From Neisseria weaveri (GTDB lineage: Bacteria; Pseudomonadota; Gammaproteobacteria; Burkholderiales; Neisseriaceae), in NCBI RefSeq assembly GCF_900638685.1, contig NZ_LR134533.1, positions 806,001-870,000 of the forward strand: 64,000 bases of DNA, in the 5' to 3' direction. A program made the position numbers and the translations under genes. Every line of letters begins with the position of its first letter. Within the stretch, counting starts at the first letter, position 1. The notes below the pieces were generated by a model. The model did not search any database and was not told the DNA's origin. It saw only the letters and a list, made by a program, of their open reading frames with translations. Shown here piece by piece: positions 46,919 through 57,362 of this stretch.

Positions 46919-47701
46919 TTAGAACACGGCCTTCACGGCAGCTTCGATGTCGTCGGCACGCATAAATGTTTCGCCGATCAGGAAAGTGTTTACCTGATGT
47001 GAGCGCATAAAATCGACATCGGCTTTATCCCGAATGCCGCTTTCGGTAATAACGGTTTTATCTTGCAGATACGGCAACAAATCCAGCGTTTGCTGCAGGC
47101 TGACTTCAAAAGTGCGCAAATTGCGGTTGTTCACACCCCACAACGGCGTATTCAGACGGCTGCATTTTTGCAGCTCGCTTTTATCGTGCAATTCCAACAA
47201 TACCGCCATGCCCAAATCATGGGCGGTTTTTTCAAACTGCTCCAGCTGCTCCGCTTCCAACGCCGCGGCAATCAGCAAAACGGCATCCGCCCCCCAGGCA
47301 CGCGCCTGATAAATCTGGTACTCGTCGATAATGAAATCTTTGCGCAATACCGGCAAGGCAACAGCGGCTTTAACCTGTTTCAAATACTCCGACGAACCCT
47401 GGAAATACTGTTCGTCCGTCAATACGGACAAACACGCCGCACCGGCGCGTTCATAGGCCGAAGCGATATCGACGGGATTAAAGTCTGCCCGAATCAGCCC
47501 TTTTGAAGGGCTGGCTTTTTTCACTTCCGCAATCACCGCGGGCAAACCGGCCTGATGCTTGGCATGCAGGGCATCGACAAACGGTCGCGGCGGCTCGGCA
47601 GAGGCCGCCTGTTTTTTTATTTCTTCCAAAGATACTTCGGCTTTTGCCGCTTTTACTTCTTCGGCTTTCGTGGCCAAAATTTTATTGAGAATATCAGTCA
47701 T
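46919..47701 (-). CDS. trpC: indole-3-glycerol phosphate synthase
   Basis: A 260-residue TIM-barrel enzyme of tryptophan synthesis. [20 protein letters not shown] holds the catalytic Lys and substrate-binding Ser, [20 protein letters not shown] the second Lys, and [16 protein letters not shown] the phosphate site. It stands alone, with no other trp genes near, and is the monofunctional form (no TrpF fusion). Confidence 0.97.
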   Translation of the reverse strand: MTDILNKILATKAEEVKAAKAEVSLEEIKKQAASAEPPRPFVDALHAKHQAGLPAVIAEVKKASPSKGLIRADFNPVDIASAYERAGAACLSVLTDEQYFQGSSEYLKQVKAAVALPVLRKDFIIDEYQIYQARAWGADAVLLIAAALEAEQLEQFEKTAHDLGMAVLLELHDKSELQKCSRLNTPLWGVNNRNLRTFEVSLQQTLDLLPYLQDKTVITESGIRDKADVDFMRSHQVNTFLIGETFMRADDIEAAVKAVF

Positions 47702-47839
47702 ACATATCTTTCATGCAATCAAGCGTTCAAACAGTAGGCAAACCGTTTGCCTATCTTCATTGTGAGGCCGTCTGAAAACAAATAGCCAAATAGTCTAAAC
47801 ATATGCGGTGAAGCACTTCAAACACGCATTGCGCGGTCT

Positions 47840-48778
47840 TCACTCCTGCTGCCGGAAATAAGCCAAAACGGTTTGAGGCAGCCAACGCAAATTTCCTTTG
47901 CCCGTACCGCTGACAAAGCCGACGTGTCCGCCATATTGCGGTTGCAGCAACATCACACAATCCGACACTTCTTTATCCGTAGGCAAAACGGAAGGCGGCA
48001 TGAAAGGATCATTGACCGCATTCAGCAGCAGAGTGGGAATGCGTATTTCAGGCAGCAGCGGTTTGGAAGACGACTTGCGGTAATAATCATAGCGGTCGGC
48101 AAAACCGTGATACGGCGCAGTAAACCAATTGTCGAAATCGCCCAAAGTCTTACACAGCTTCAATTTATCGGGCGCATAACCAGACGCTTCGGCTTTCGGC
48201 AACAGAGAATCGAGAAAATAACGCGTATACAGCAGGCGCGTCATCCCTTTATCGAAACAGTCACCGGCCGCCACCAAATCAACCGGAGCGGAAACAACAG
48301 CTGCGGCCTGCGGAACGGCCGCACCGCCCTGCTCGCCTAAATATTTGGCTAACGCATTGCCGCCCAAAGACACGCCGACAGCATAAATTCTGGTATAACG
48401 CTGCGCCAAAGTATCCAACATAAAAGCAATTTCCGCCGAGTCTCCGGAGTGATAAAAAACAGGCGCAGTATTTGCCACGCCGCCGCAACTGCGGAAATGG
48501 GCAACGACACCATGCCAGCCTTGCTCTTTTACCGCTTTCATCAACTCAACTGCATAATGGCTTTTGCTGCTGCCTTCCAAACCGTGAAACAGCACCACCA
48601 AAGGCGCATCATGCGAATCGGCATCGATAAAATCATACGCCACCAGCGTTTTACCCGTACTGTCCGGCAGCAATTCGCGCCGATAAGCAGGCGCACTACC
48701 TTGCAGCATTTTGGCGTACAACGTTTCAACATGACCGTTTTTCAGCCAAAACGGCGTATCCAACAACGGAAAATTCAT
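47840..48778 (-). CDS. alpha/beta hydrolase of the YheT family
   Basis: A 312-residue hydrolase. The start FPLLDTPFWLKNGHVETLYA and LVVLFHGLEGSSKSHYAVEL match the YheT/EMB8 group. The nucleophile elbow is VGVSLGGNALAKYLGEQ (Ser). The catalytic Asp is probably in LLNAVNDPFMPP and the His in QYGGHVGFVSG. The natural substrate is unknown; relatives are carboxylesterases. Its ATG overlaps the PAP2 phosphatase stop by 4 bases, so the two are coupled. Confidence 0.9.
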   Translation of the reverse strand: MNFPLLDTPFWLKNGHVETLYAKMLQGSAPAYRRELLPDSTGKTLVAYDFIDADSHDAPLVVLFHGLEGSSKSHYAVELMKAVKEQGWHGVVAHFRSCGGVANTAPVFYHSGDSAEIAFMLDTLAQRYTRIYAVGVSLGGNALAKYLGEQGGAAVPQAAAVVSAPVDLVAAGDCFDKGMTRLLYTRYFLDSLLPKAEASGYAPDKLKLCKTLGDFDNWFTAPYHGFADRYDYYRKSSSKPLLPEIRIPTLLLNAVNDPFMPPSVLPTDKEVSDCVMLLQPQYGGHVGFVSGTGKGNLRWLPQTVLAYFRQQE

Positions 48779-49431
48779 ACCTTGCTCTCCGGCAGGCGGT
48801 TAAAAAAGCTCAAATACACCGCCAACACAGTTACCGAACCCGTTACCCAGCCTGCCAATACATCGGTCGGATAATGTACACCCAGAACCATTCTCGAAAT
48901 GCCCATCAGAAACGCAAACAATACCGCAACAATACAGATTATGCGCCGATAGGGAGAATGCCAATAAACCAACACCAGCACCACCGCCAGCGATGCCGCA
49001 AACGTACTGTGCCCACTCGGAAACGAAGAATTCGCTTCCTCAATAATTCTCGGCCACAGCTCCGGGCGCGGCCGGTCGAATATCTGTTTTGCTACAGCCA
49101 TCAATAAAGCGGGTAACGCAATCGCACATACCGTAAACACCGCATAGCCGCGATAACGGCGCATATACAGCCATACCGCCGCAAGCGCCGTCAACGGCGC
49201 AGCTGTCGCAAACTTACCCAAGTGATGCAGCACGACGGCAAAAGGCGTAAACCACGAACCGATATGTTCATGCAGCCAAAACATCACCGGCAACTCGAAA
49301 GCATAAACATAAGCGGAATGCTGCCAAATATTTTCCGCCACCCAGCCCAAGGCCAGCAAAGGCAGCAGCATACCCACAAACAACAGCAATAATTGATAAG
49401 GTCTCGGAATATAAGCTCTGGGCGGTAACAT
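48775..49431 (-). CDS. PAP2-superfamily membrane phosphatase
   Basis: About 218 residues with six membrane helices. The three acid-phosphatase motifs are KQIFDRPRP, PSGHSTFAAS and SRMVLGVHYPTDVLAGW, with both catalytic His residues present. Such enzymes hydrolyse undecaprenyl pyrophosphate, phosphatidylglycerol phosphate or lipid A phosphate; the sequence does not decide which. The frame is open to 49500, but that part would translate a DUS; the ATG at 49431 is the likelier start. Confidence 0.85.
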   Translation of the reverse strand: MLPPRAYIPRPYQLLLLFVGMLLPLLALGWVAENIWQHSAYVYAFELPVMFWLHEHIGSWFTPFAVVLHHLGKFATAAPLTALAAVWLYMRRYRGYAVFTVCAIALPALLMAVAKQIFDRPRPELWPRIIEEANSSFPSGHSTFAASLAVVLVLVYWHSPYRRIICIVAVLFAFLMGISRMVLGVHYPTDVLAGWVTGSVTVLAVYLSFFNRLPESKV

Positions 49432-49545
49432 TATGCAGGCCGTCTGAAAAAACACCATCTTAACAGGTGCTGCCGCCGCTTGCCAAAAGCCGAACCGCAC
49501 GATACACGCAAATCAGATAAAAAAAGATGATTAGTTTTCTCATTA

Positions 49546-49564
49546 GTTGTTGATAATTATTGAC
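49546..49564 (+). promoter_or_regulatory. weak Fur-box-like sequence
   Basis: GTTGTTGATAATTATTGAC matches the 19-base Fur consensus at about 13 positions by hand alignment. It lies about 145 bp before a 30-codon frame. Low confidence because the DNA is AT-rich. Confidence 0.25.
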
Positions 49565-49709
49565 TTTTTCACACTGGAAAATCAGGTAAAACAGCCTGCC
49601 CCACTATGGCTGTCCGCGCTTCTTCTTGCTATCCTGCAACCGTTGTTCACAAAAAAATTTCGGAAGAAACCTTTTCTTCCGCACACCTTTTATACGGAGA
49701 TAAAAAATA

Positions 49710-49802
49710 ATGACTTTATTCTTTATGAACCTGATCGTCTGCTTCGGTATCACATCGCTGCTGACCATGACGGCCATTTGGCTTTGGAGCGAACTGCACT
49801 AA
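49710..49802 (+). CDS. 30-residue single-helix membrane microprotein
   Basis: A short frame starting ATG at 49710 with GGAG ten bases upstream. The product is almost one hydrophobic helix (FFMNLIVCFGITSLLTMTA) ending in the charged tail WSELH. It resembles in form, not in sequence, the accessory subunits of oxidases or transporters. A DUS-pair terminator follows at once, which supports a real transcript. The 270 bp upstream carry no other gene. No homologue is recognised. Confidence 0.45.
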   Translation: MTLFFMNLIVCFGITSLLTMTAIWLWSELH

Positions 49803-49835
49803 AAGCCGGACACAAACCACCCGACTACAATAATA

Positions 49836-49866
49836 AAAAGGCCGTCTGAAAATTCAGACGGCCTCA
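49836..49866. terminator. DUS-pair terminator between microprotein and darP
   Basis: AAAAGGCCGTCTGAA and TTCAGACGGCC with a 2-base spacer between convergent genes. Confidence 0.8.
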
Positions 49867-49929
49867 TCATTACTACTAATCTTAAATACGCCATTGAGCC
49901 TATTGATTCATCAATCTATTCTTACCGAA

Positions 49930-50445
49930 TCAAATGGTTTCATCCGTTTCCGAACTGCCCTCCATCAACGCTTTGACCTCTTGGAACAAAGCCCGGAAAT
50001 TTTTCGGCGGTTTCGCAGCTTCCTGTTCTTTGCGCGCATTTCTGATCAACGTACGCAACTTGCCCGCATCGGCAGCAGGATAAGACTCCATAAATACAGT
50101 CAATGCCTGATCATCCGCAATCAAACGCTCGCGCATTTGCTCCACACGCTGCAAAAACGCATTGTGCGCCGCATTGTCTCCGCGCAACTTCGCCAAATAG
50201 CGTTCAATCGGTTCAGGATCAACATCGCGCATCAAACGGCCGATATATTGGACCTGACGCTTCAACGCACCGTTTGAAGTAATTTTTTTATGCTCCAACA
50301 AGGCGTCCAACAAATCCTCCGGCAACCCGATTTTTTTCAAAGTGTCTGCCGACAACTTGGTCAGTTGAACACCCAAATCCTGCAAATCGTTCATTTGCTT
50401 TTTTATTTGGGTTTTACTTACCCATTCTTGTTCGTTATTAGCCAT
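49930..50445 (-). CDS. darP: ribosome-associated protein DarP (YjgA, DUF615)
   Basis: A 171-residue, all-helical, highly charged protein that helps late 50S subunit assembly. EWVSKTQIKKQMNDLQDLGV, IGLPEDLLDALLEHKKI and KRQVQYIGRLMRDVDPEPIE are the family blocks. Transcribed alone and divergent from pmbA. Confidence 0.93.
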   Translation of the reverse strand: MANNEQEWVSKTQIKKQMNDLQDLGVQLTKLSADTLKKIGLPEDLLDALLEHKKITSNGALKRQVQYIGRLMRDVDPEPIERYLAKLRGDNAAHNAFLQRVEQMRERLIADDQALTVFMESYPAADAGKLRTLIRNARKEQEAAKPPKNFRALFQEVKALMEGSSETDETI

Positions 50446-50578
50446 ATTCCAATCTCTTTAAACAACGGTACCTATTCTAGCACAGCCCCCGTCCCGGCAA
50501 TCTTCCCGATTAAGACATTTTTACCGAGGCCGTCTGAAAAACAGTTAAAATACAATAAATGCCATTATCGGAAAACCT

Positions 50579-51907
50579 ATGTTTAATCACAGCAAAAACG
50601 AATTGATCCAACTGTGCGCACAGGCTTTGGATTTAGCCAAACAAAACGGTGCCACCTCCGCCGAAGCCGATTTCAGCGAATCTATCGGACAAAGCGTCAG
50701 CGTCCGTCTCAGTGAAATCGAACAAATCGAATATCAGCAGGATAAATCTCTAGACATTACCGTTTATGTCGGCCAAAGAAAAGGCCGTGCCAGCACTGCT
50801 GACTTCTCCCCGCAAGCCTTGCAAGATACAGTTAAGGCAGCAGTAGACATTGCCAAATATACCGCAACGGACGATTGCGCAGGCTTGGCAGATGCGGCAA
50901 TGATGGCAACACAATTCGGCGAGTTAGACAAATATCATGAATGGCAGCTTCCCACCGAAGAAGCGGTCGAGTTAGCCAAAAAATGCGAAGCTGCCGCCCT
51001 ACAATATGACGAACGTATTCACAATTCCGAAGGAGCAGGCCTCCAAACCGGACACTACCAACATGTATACGGCAACTCGCACGGCTTTATGGCACACCAG
51101 CAAGGCACGCGCCACAGTATTTCGTGCAGCGTTGTCGCCGAAAATTCAGACGGCATGCAACGTGATTATTGGTATGACATGGCGTGTAGTCCCAACGATT
51201 TGGATAAACCGGAATCCATCGGACGAATTGCCGCCGAACGCACCGTCAAACGCTTGGGCAGCCGCAGCATTGCCACAGGTAACCATCCGGTTGTTTTTGA
51301 TACCTCGATAGCCGGCAGCTTAATCGGTCATTTAATCGGAGGCTTAAGCGGCGGTGCCCTGTATCGCCAAAGCAGCTTCCTGCTCGACAGCTTGGGAAAA
51401 ACCGTTTTGCCATCGTTTATTCATCTTCGGGAAGAGCCGCATATCCCCCGCGCATTCGGCAGTACTTATTTCGACGCAGAAGGTGTCGCCACCAAACCCC
51501 GTTATGTGATCGAAAACGGCGTAGTCCAAGGTTATTTCTTAGGCAGTTACAGCGCCCGTAAACTGGGAATGCAGTCAACAGGCAACGCCGGTGGTGCACA
51601 CAATCTTCATTTGAACCATACTCATGCCACACAATCAGACTTACTGAAAACCATGGGTTCAGGCTTATTGATTACCGAGCTGATGGGGCAAGGTGTCAAT
51701 ATGCTGACTGGTGATTATTCACGAGGTGCGGCCGGCTTTTGGGTTGAAAACGGTATTATTGCTTATCCTGTTCAGGAAATTACCATTGCGGGCCGTTTGC
51801 AGGAGATGTATCAAAATATCATAGGCGTTGCTGATGATGCGCTTAAGCGTTCATCAAATAAAATCGGCTCGATTCTCATCAGCGACATGACGGTAGCCGG
51901 CTCTTAA
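50579..51907 (+). CDS. pmbA: metalloprotease PmbA (TldE)
   Basis: A 442-residue subunit of the TldD/TldE protease. TldE lacks the metal site and pairs with TldD, which is not in this window. Family blocks include DYWYDMACSPNDLDKPESIG, GGLSGGALYRQSSFLLD, STGNAGGAHNLHLNH and the C-terminal TGDYSRGAAGFWVENG. A DUS lies 50 bp upstream and a non-DUS terminator follows. Confidence 0.94.
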   Translation: MFNHSKNELIQLCAQALDLAKQNGATSAEADFSESIGQSVSVRLSEIEQIEYQQDKSLDITVYVGQRKGRASTADFSPQALQDTVKAAVDIAKYTATDDCAGLADAAMMATQFGELDKYHEWQLPTEEAVELAKKCEAAALQYDERIHNSEGAGLQTGHYQHVYGNSHGFMAHQQGTRHSISCSVVAENSDGMQRDYWYDMACSPNDLDKPESIGRIAAERTVKRLGSRSIATGNHPVVFDTSIAGSLIGHLIGGLSGGALYRQSSFLLDSLGKTVLPSFIHLREEPHIPRAFGSTYFDAEGVATKPRYVIENGVVQGYFLGSYSARKLGMQSTGNAGGAHNLHLNHTHATQSDLLKTMGSGLLITELMGQGVNMLTGDYSRGAAGFWVENGIIAYPVQEITIAGRLQEMYQNIIGVADDALKRSSNKIGSILISDMTVAGS

Positions 51908-51914
51908 AGCCGAT

Positions 51915-51950
51915 AAAAAACGGAACTGTATAACAGCAGTTCCGTTTTTT
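51915..51950 (+). terminator. pmbA terminator
   Basis: AAAACGGAACTG pairs with CAGTTCCGTTTT across an 8-base loop and ends in T residues. It faces the convergent yacG. Confidence 0.9.
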
Positions 51951-51971
51951 ATTTTAATTCCGTCTTTCCGA

Positions 51972-52154
51972 TTAAATACGCTGGACGTCTTCCGACAACG
52001 GCTCTTCCTCTTCAGACGGCATCACATACTCTTCACTTGCCCAGGCGCCCAAATCAACAACTTTACAGCGCTGACTACAAAAAGGACGGTAACGGCTTTC
52101 AACAGTCCACTCCACCGGTGCTCCGCAAGTCGGGCATTTCACTATCGTAACCAT
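51972..52154 (-). CDS. yacG: YacG zinc protein (DNA gyrase inhibitor)
   Basis: A 60-residue zinc protein. Four Cys ligands are seen in [12 protein letters not shown] and [12 protein letters not shown], followed by an acidic tail. E. coli YacG binds and inhibits GyrB. It is the last gene of the pilF-pilG-pilD-coaE-zapD-yacG run, 5 bp after zapD. An AT-type DUS core (TTCAGACGGCAT) lies inside the gene. Confidence 0.92.
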   Translation of the reverse strand: MVTIVKCPTCGAPVEWTVESRYRPFCSQRCKVVDLGAWASEEYVMPSEEEEPLSEDVQRI

Positions 52155-52159
52155 TTGCC

Positions 52160-52933
52160 TTATGCCACCACAGGGTCAAAACTACACATAATCAATTTAA
52201 ACGGAACGTCTTCAGTCATCTGTTTACCTCTTGCACTGACTTGTGAGGCATGTACAAAACGGATATGAGTGAAATATTTATTGGCAGAGACTTCCGGCAA
52301 CGCATTGCGCGCCATATCCACTTCGATAGCCAACATATGGATATTTTGCGCCAAGCTATTGTGTTGGTAGTTCCCGTTTTTAGCTACGCAATCAACTGAC
52401 CATGTGTTGCTTCGCAAAATTTTCAATAAAACCTGAATTGCATGATATGTCGGCATCAGAGTACTTATCCAATTCTGCAAATCATCCGATCGACGCTGAT
52501 ACGGTTGTTGCTGCCAAAAATAATAAGATGACGAATCTAAAGGACTGGTTCCTCCCGGTACCGCCATGCGTTGCTTAATGGCCATCAGCCATTCATTTTC
52601 ACGCAAATGCTGCCCGAATTTCTGCTGGACTTCCTGCAAACAACCGGAAACTTGATGTAGTTTTTGCTCCAACCCGCTTCGGTCTTGGTCTGTTGAGCCG
52701 GAATCACGATGGGTATCCAAAAGCTGTTTCTGCCTTTCCAATTCCTGCAAGATATCCAGCTTAACTTCAGCCCGACCGGCACACTCCATAATTTCAAATA
52801 ACGTAAACAAAGCCAAATGGTGCGGCCAAACACTATCCTCACGCTTGCATTCCATATGAAAGCGGTTAAATAAATGCTCTATACGTAAAAAACTGCGAAC
52901 CCGTTCCGATAACGGATGTTCAAAACAAATCAT
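52160..52933 (-). CDS. zapD: cell division protein ZapD
   Basis: A 257-residue cytosolic protein that bundles FtsZ filaments. The helical N-half ([40 protein letters not shown]) and beta-rich C-half match YacF/ZapD. Its ATG overlaps the coaE stop by 4 bases, so it is translationally coupled. Confidence 0.93.
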   Translation of the reverse strand: MICFEHPLSERVRSFLRIEHLFNRFHMECKREDSVWPHHLALFTLFEIMECAGRAEVKLDILQELERQKQLLDTHRDSGSTDQDRSGLEQKLHQVSGCLQEVQQKFGQHLRENEWLMAIKQRMAVPGGTSPLDSSSYYFWQQQPYQRRSDDLQNWISTLMPTYHAIQVLLKILRSNTWSVDCVAKNGNYQHNSLAQNIHMLAIEVDMARNALPEVSANKYFTHIRFVHASQVSARGKQMTEDVPFKLIMCSFDPVVA

Positions 52934-53553
52934 GAATCTGCCTTGTCTAAATAGGTAAAACGAGCCTGATAATAATGGTGCAACCGCGCAATTTTCGCTT
53001 CAAAATCTAAAAATGAACCCTCATTACGCAAAACGTCGTCAGCATAAAGCAAACGCTCCATTCTTCCTGCTTGGGCTGCCATTATACGTTTAATCTCATT
53101 TTCAGATAAACCACTACGCAATTTTACCCGCTCAAGACGAACTTCATCATCAGCATCAACAACTAAAATACGTTGTATAAGGCCGCAAAACATTGGTTTT
53201 TCAATAAGCAGAGGAACATCGACTATTCCGTAAACCATATCGGAAAAACCTGCTTTTTGTCTCTCTATTTCTTTAAAAATCAGAGGAAACATCAATGCTT
53301 CCAATTCCAACTTTGCTTGAGGCCGTCTGAAAATTAGATCACGCATTGCGCTTCTATCCAAACTGCCGACTTCATCAAACACATCAGAACCGAACACACG
53401 CCTGATATCAGGTAGAGCCAAACCATTGTCTGCCGTTAAATTTCTACTGATTTCATCAGCATCAATAACCGGAACACCAAACTTCAAGAACTCAGCAGCA
53501 GCTTTTGATTTACCGCTGCCTATACCCCCGGTCAACCCTACCCAATATGCCAT
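52930..53553 (-). CDS. coaE: dephospho-CoA kinase
   Basis: A 207-residue enzyme for the last step of CoA synthesis. GLTGGIGSGKSKAAAEF is the P-loop, VIDADEISRNLT the substrate site and VDVPLLIEKP the conserved LLxE block. It lies 1 bp after pilD. The pilD-coaE-zapD-yacG order is common in proteobacteria. A DUS is inside the gene. Confidence 0.95.
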   Translation of the reverse strand: MAYWVGLTGGIGSGKSKAAAEFLKFGVPVIDADEISRNLTADNGLALPDIRRVFGSDVFDEVGSLDRSAMRDLIFRRPQAKLELEALMFPLIFKEIERQKAGFSDMVYGIVDVPLLIEKPMFCGLIQRILVVDADDEVRLERVKLRSGLSENEIKRIMAAQAGRMERLLYADDVLRNEGSFLDFEAKIARLHHYYQARFTYLDKADS

Positions 53554-53554
53554 C

Positions 53555-54415
53555 TTAGAATCCCGAAGCGTTCAACCACCAATCTATAGCTTGTGATACA
53601 TGGGTATTTGCAACAAAAACCAACCATCCCACTATCGCAAGACTCGGTCCAAAAGCAAAATGCTCGTTTTTTGCTACCTTCATCAGCAGACCGACCACTA
53701 TACCGACCAAAGCAGACAAAAACACTATAACAGGCAAAGCTCCCACACCCAACCATGCACCTAAAGCGGCCAATAATTTCAAATCACCGCCACCCATGCC
53801 TATCTTACCTGTTAATAATCGGTAAACGTAACACAATAACCACAGAGCGGAATATCCCAACACCGCACCCAAAACAGCAGACTGCAAGGATATCAAACCA
53901 TTGTCCCAATTAAATAATAAACCCAGCCATATGAGAGGTAATGTCAGCGAATCGGGCAAATATTGAGTATCGGCATCAATAAACGTCAAAGCAATCAAAA
54001 AAGCTGTAAGCACCAAACCACCTAGAGCGAACCAACTCACTCCATACTGCCAAACGACAATGACAAATAAAACCGATGTCAACAATTCAACCAACGGATA
54101 CCGCTTACTGATCGGCGTGGCGCATTCGGCACATTTTCCTTTCAGAATACAATAGCTGATTACCGGAATATTCTGCCAAAATCTGACAGGTGTATGGCAA
54201 GTAGGGCAACGTGAATCAGGTTTAATCAAATCAAAACGCTGTTTTTCTTCTTTAGATAAGGGAAGCTCTAAGTGCTCCTTAGAAAATACAGTCCAACTCC
54301 GTTCCATCATCACCGGCAAACGATAAATGACAACATTTAAAAAACTGCCGACTAACAAACCGAAAACTGCTGCCACCCCCAATAACCAATAGATTGGCAA
54401 GTCGAGTTGATGCAT
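53555..54415 (-). CDS. pilD: prepilin peptidase/N-methyltransferase PilD
   Basis: A 286-residue polytopic membrane aspartyl protease that trims and methylates type IV prepilins. Four Cys in RCPTCHTPV and GKCAECATPI form the cytoplasmic zinc site. The two catalytic Asp residues are in FIDADTQYLPDSLTLP and GMGGGDLKLLAALG. It also processes pseudopilins of the DNA-uptake machinery. It follows pilG after 2 bp. Confidence 0.96.
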   Translation of the reverse strand: MHQLDLPIYWLLGVAAVFGLLVGSFLNVVIYRLPVMMERSWTVFSKEHLELPLSKEEKQRFDLIKPDSRCPTCHTPVRFWQNIPVISYCILKGKCAECATPISKRYPLVELLTSVLFVIVVWQYGVSWFALGGLVLTAFLIALTFIDADTQYLPDSLTLPLIWLGLLFNWDNGLISLQSAVLGAVLGYSALWLLCYVYRLLTGKIGMGGGDLKLLAALGAWLGVGALPVIVFLSALVGIVVGLLMKVAKNEHFAFGPSLAIVGWLVFVANTHVSQAIDWWLNASGF

Positions 54416-54417
54416 AT

Positions 54418-55659
54418 TTAACCTACCACATTACCCAAATTGAATAACGGTAAGTACATTGAAATCAATATGAATCCGATCATTAAACCCAATACGACCA
54501 TAATAATCGGCTCCATCAAAGAAGAAAGCTGTGACACTGCATTATCTACTTCATCCTCGTAAAATTCCGCAGCTTTATTCAACATGTCGTCCAATGAACC
54601 TGATTCTTCACCAATGGAAGCCATTTGCAAAACCATATTTGGGAATAAATCTGTACTTTGCATACTTGAAGTCAAAGATAAACCTTGGGTTACCTTAGAA
54701 CGGATATCATGCGTTGCTTCTTCATATAAAGCATTGCCCGCGGCTCCGGCAATAGAATCCAATGCTTCAACCAAAGGAACACCGGCAGCAAACAAGGTTG
54801 CCGTAGTGCGCGCCCAGCGGGCAATAATTGCTTTTCTGACGATTGGCCCGAAAATCGGTAATTTCAACAACAAGACATCGACTTTTCTTTGAAATGACGG
54901 AGAATGTTGATGCCATTTATACAGACCGAATCCAGCCAAAATCAAACCGATAATAATCAACCAGCCATTAGCAACAAAGAAATCCGACATCCCCATCACG
55001 ATTTGGGTCATCCCCGGCAATTCTGCCCCCATATTGCTATATACTTCTTTAAAGGCCGGTAAAACAAACATCATCATAACGATCAAAAGTGCAACAGCAA
55101 CCACAATCACCGCAACAGGATAAACCAACGCACTTTTTACTTTTTTCTTGATGGCTTGAGTCTTTTCTTTATAAAGAGCCAGTTTTTCCAACAAACCTTC
55201 CAAAACACCACCTGTTTCACCCGCAGCAATCAAATTGCAATAAAAACGGTCAAAATATTTAGGGTGTTTGCTAAATGCCTTGCTCAGCGAACTACCTTGC
55301 TCGACATCTGCACGAATCTGCATCAACATTTGCGTCATAGCTGGATTAGAATGCCCTCTTGCTACAATTTCAAAAGCCTGCATCAATAATAAGCCTGCTT
55401 TCATCATTGTTGCTAATTGACGCGTGAATACAGTAATATCGGCCTGAGTAATTCTACGTTGGCGCACTGCTTTTACTTTGCTCACACGTAACGGACGAAT
55501 TCCTCTCCTTTGCAATTTAGCACGTGCTTCTTCCTCGTTTTTAGCAACTACCTCGCCACGCACAATTTGCTCAGTACTAATATTCTTACCTTCAAAAGTA
55601 AAACGTTTGCCTTTGTCTTTTCTAGTAAGCATCCGCTCCCCAAATTTAACTTGGTTCAT
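54418..55659 (-). CDS. pilG: type IV pilus inner-membrane platform protein PilG (PilC family)
   Basis: A 413-residue GspF/PilC-family protein, called PilG in Neisseria. Two repeated GspF domains lie at about residues 75-200 and 280-405 (FTRQLATMMKAGLLLMQAFE; ARTTATLFAAGVPLVEALDS) with three membrane helices. It couples the PilF ATPase to pilus assembly. pilG directly follows pilF with 23 bp between them. Confidence 0.95.
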   Translation of the reverse strand: MNQVKFGERMLTRKDKGKRFTFEGKNISTEQIVRGEVVAKNEEEARAKLQRRGIRPLRVSKVKAVRQRRITQADITVFTRQLATMMKAGLLLMQAFEIVARGHSNPAMTQMLMQIRADVEQGSSLSKAFSKHPKYFDRFYCNLIAAGETGGVLEGLLEKLALYKEKTQAIKKKVKSALVYPVAVIVVAVALLIVMMMFVLPAFKEVYSNMGAELPGMTQIVMGMSDFFVANGWLIIIGLILAGFGLYKWHQHSPSFQRKVDVLLLKLPIFGPIVRKAIIARWARTTATLFAAGVPLVEALDSIAGAAGNALYEEATHDIRSKVTQGLSLTSSMQSTDLFPNMVLQMASIGEESGSLDDMLNKAAEFYEDEVDNAVSQLSSLMEPIIMVVLGLMIGFILISMYLPLFNLGNVVG

Positions 55660-55682
55660 GAATTCCCCTTAATTATTTTGAT

Positions 55683-57362
55683 TTAATCATTAGTATTGGC
55701 TAAAACTTCTTCTAAAGAAGTAATACCCTGCATTACTTTTAGCAATCCTGATCTACGTAAATCAACCATGCCTTCCTGGTAGGCAATATTCGTTATATCA
55801 ACCTCACTACCATTTTCCATAATCACACGTTGCATATTTTCGCTTATAGGCATCACTTCATACACACCAACCCGACCTTTATAGCCTTTACCTCTACAAG
55901 AGTCACATCCCACAGACCTATATAGCTTCCAATCGGAAGCCAAATCATTGTCGGTGAATCCCACCTTTTTCAATGCAGGCACAGGAGGTCGTTCCATTTC
56001 AGCCTTACAATGCGGACATAACCTTCTAAGCAAACGCTGTGCCATAATCACGCTAACAGAACTAGCGATGTTAAACGGCGCTACACCCATATTTAACATA
56101 CGGGACAAAGTTGCCGGAGCATTATTCGTGTGCAAGGTAGAAAAAACCATATGGCCAGTCTGAGCTGCTTTAATGGCAATATCTGCAGTTTCCAAATCTC
56201 GTATCTCACCCACCATAATCACATCAGGATCCTGACGTAAAAATGCTTTCAACGCAGCCGCAAAAGTAAGTCCTTGCTTTTCATTAATGTTAACTTGATT
56301 AATTCCTGGCAGATTAATCTCTGCAGGATCCTCAGCCGTTGCAATATTAACATTTTCTGTATTTAAAATATTTAAACAAGTATATAAAGAAACTGTTTTA
56401 CCTGAACCTGTAGGCCCAGTAACCAACACCATACCATACGGACGCTGAATAGCTTCTAATAAAATCTCTTTTTGAAATGTCTCCAAACCCAGTTGATTAA
56501 TATTAAGCGTTCCTGCATCTGTATTTAAAATACGCATTACCACCTTTTCACCAAATAAAGTGGGTAATGTACTAACACGGAAGTCAATAGGTCTCCCATG
56601 CTTGTGAAAAGCGATTTGAATACGACCATCTTGGGGAATTCTTTTTTCAGAAATATCCAAGCGTGCCATCACTTTAATACGTGAAGCCAATTGTCCTCGC
56701 ACTGCAACAGGAGGCTGAACCACTTCACGCAATTGCCCATCAACCCTAAAACGTACCCTGGCCATTTGTTCATAAAATTCAAAATGAATATCTGATGCAC
56801 CTGCATTTAAAGCATCTGAAAGCGTTTTATGAATAAACCTTGCTATAGGCCCATCTTCAGCCTCTTCATTATCTATATATAATGTTTGAGACGGTGAAAC
56901 AGATTCTTGCTCTTTACTGATTTCCTTTAAAATTGTTGTAGAACGCTGACTAATCCATTCCAATAATGCGCTTAACTGATCATCACGTACAATCAGCAAA
57001 TCAATCGAAACATCCGCTGAAAAAGCAATTTTTTGAAAATTCTGAATTTGAGTGGGATCAGAAACAGCTAAATAGACTTTTCTACCCTTTTTAACAATAG
57101 GTACACATCTATTTTGGAGCATTTGTTCTTCTGTTAAGATGTCATTAACAATATTAATCTTCGGATAATGACGTAAGTCCAACAAAGGATAACTAAATAC
57201 TCTAGCTAATAACTCGCTCAGTGTTTTCGGCGTTGTAATCCCATCTTCAAACAACATGGAAATAACATTCTTATGATTCTGAGCAGCATTCTGATACTTG
57301 GCAACTTTACTTTCATCCAAGATCTGGCTCTGAACCAAAACTCTCAACAAACCAACGCTCAT
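55683..57362 (-). CDS. pilF: type IV pilus assembly ATPase PilF (PilB family)
   Basis: A 559-residue hexameric ATPase that drives pilus extension. The N-domain (about 1-150) is of the GspE/MshEN type. [15 protein letters not shown] is Walker A near residue 328 and [20 protein letters not shown] the Walker B region. CPHCKAE and GCDSCRGKG form the tetracysteine zinc site. The gene is AT-rich compared with leuS or valS and contains no DUS. The 226 bp upstream are AT-rich and should hold the promoter. Confidence 0.97.
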   Translation of the reverse strand: MSVGLLRVLVQSQILDESKVAKYQNAAQNHKNVISMLFEDGITTPKTLSELLARVFSYPLLDLRHYPKINIVNDILTEEQMLQNRCVPIVKKGRKVYLAVSDPTQIQNFQKIAFSADVSIDLLIVRDDQLSALLEWISQRSTTILKEISKEQESVSPSQTLYIDNEEAEDGPIARFIHKTLSDALNAGASDIHFEFYEQMARVRFRVDGQLREVVQPPVAVRGQLASRIKVMARLDISEKRIPQDGRIQIAFHKHGRPIDFRVSTLPTLFGEKVVMRILNTDAGTLNINQLGLETFQKEILLEAIQRPYGMVLVTGPTGSGKTVSLYTCLNILNTENVNIATAEDPAEINLPGINQVNINEKQGLTFAAALKAFLRQDPDVIMVGEIRDLETADIAIKAAQTGHMVFSTLHTNNAPATLSRMLNMGVAPFNIASSVSVIMAQRLLRRLCPHCKAEMERPPVPALKKVGFTDNDLASDWKLYRSVGCDSCRGKGYKGRVGVYEVMPISENMQRVIMENGSEVDITNIAYQEGMVDLRRSGLLKVMQGITSLEEVLANTND

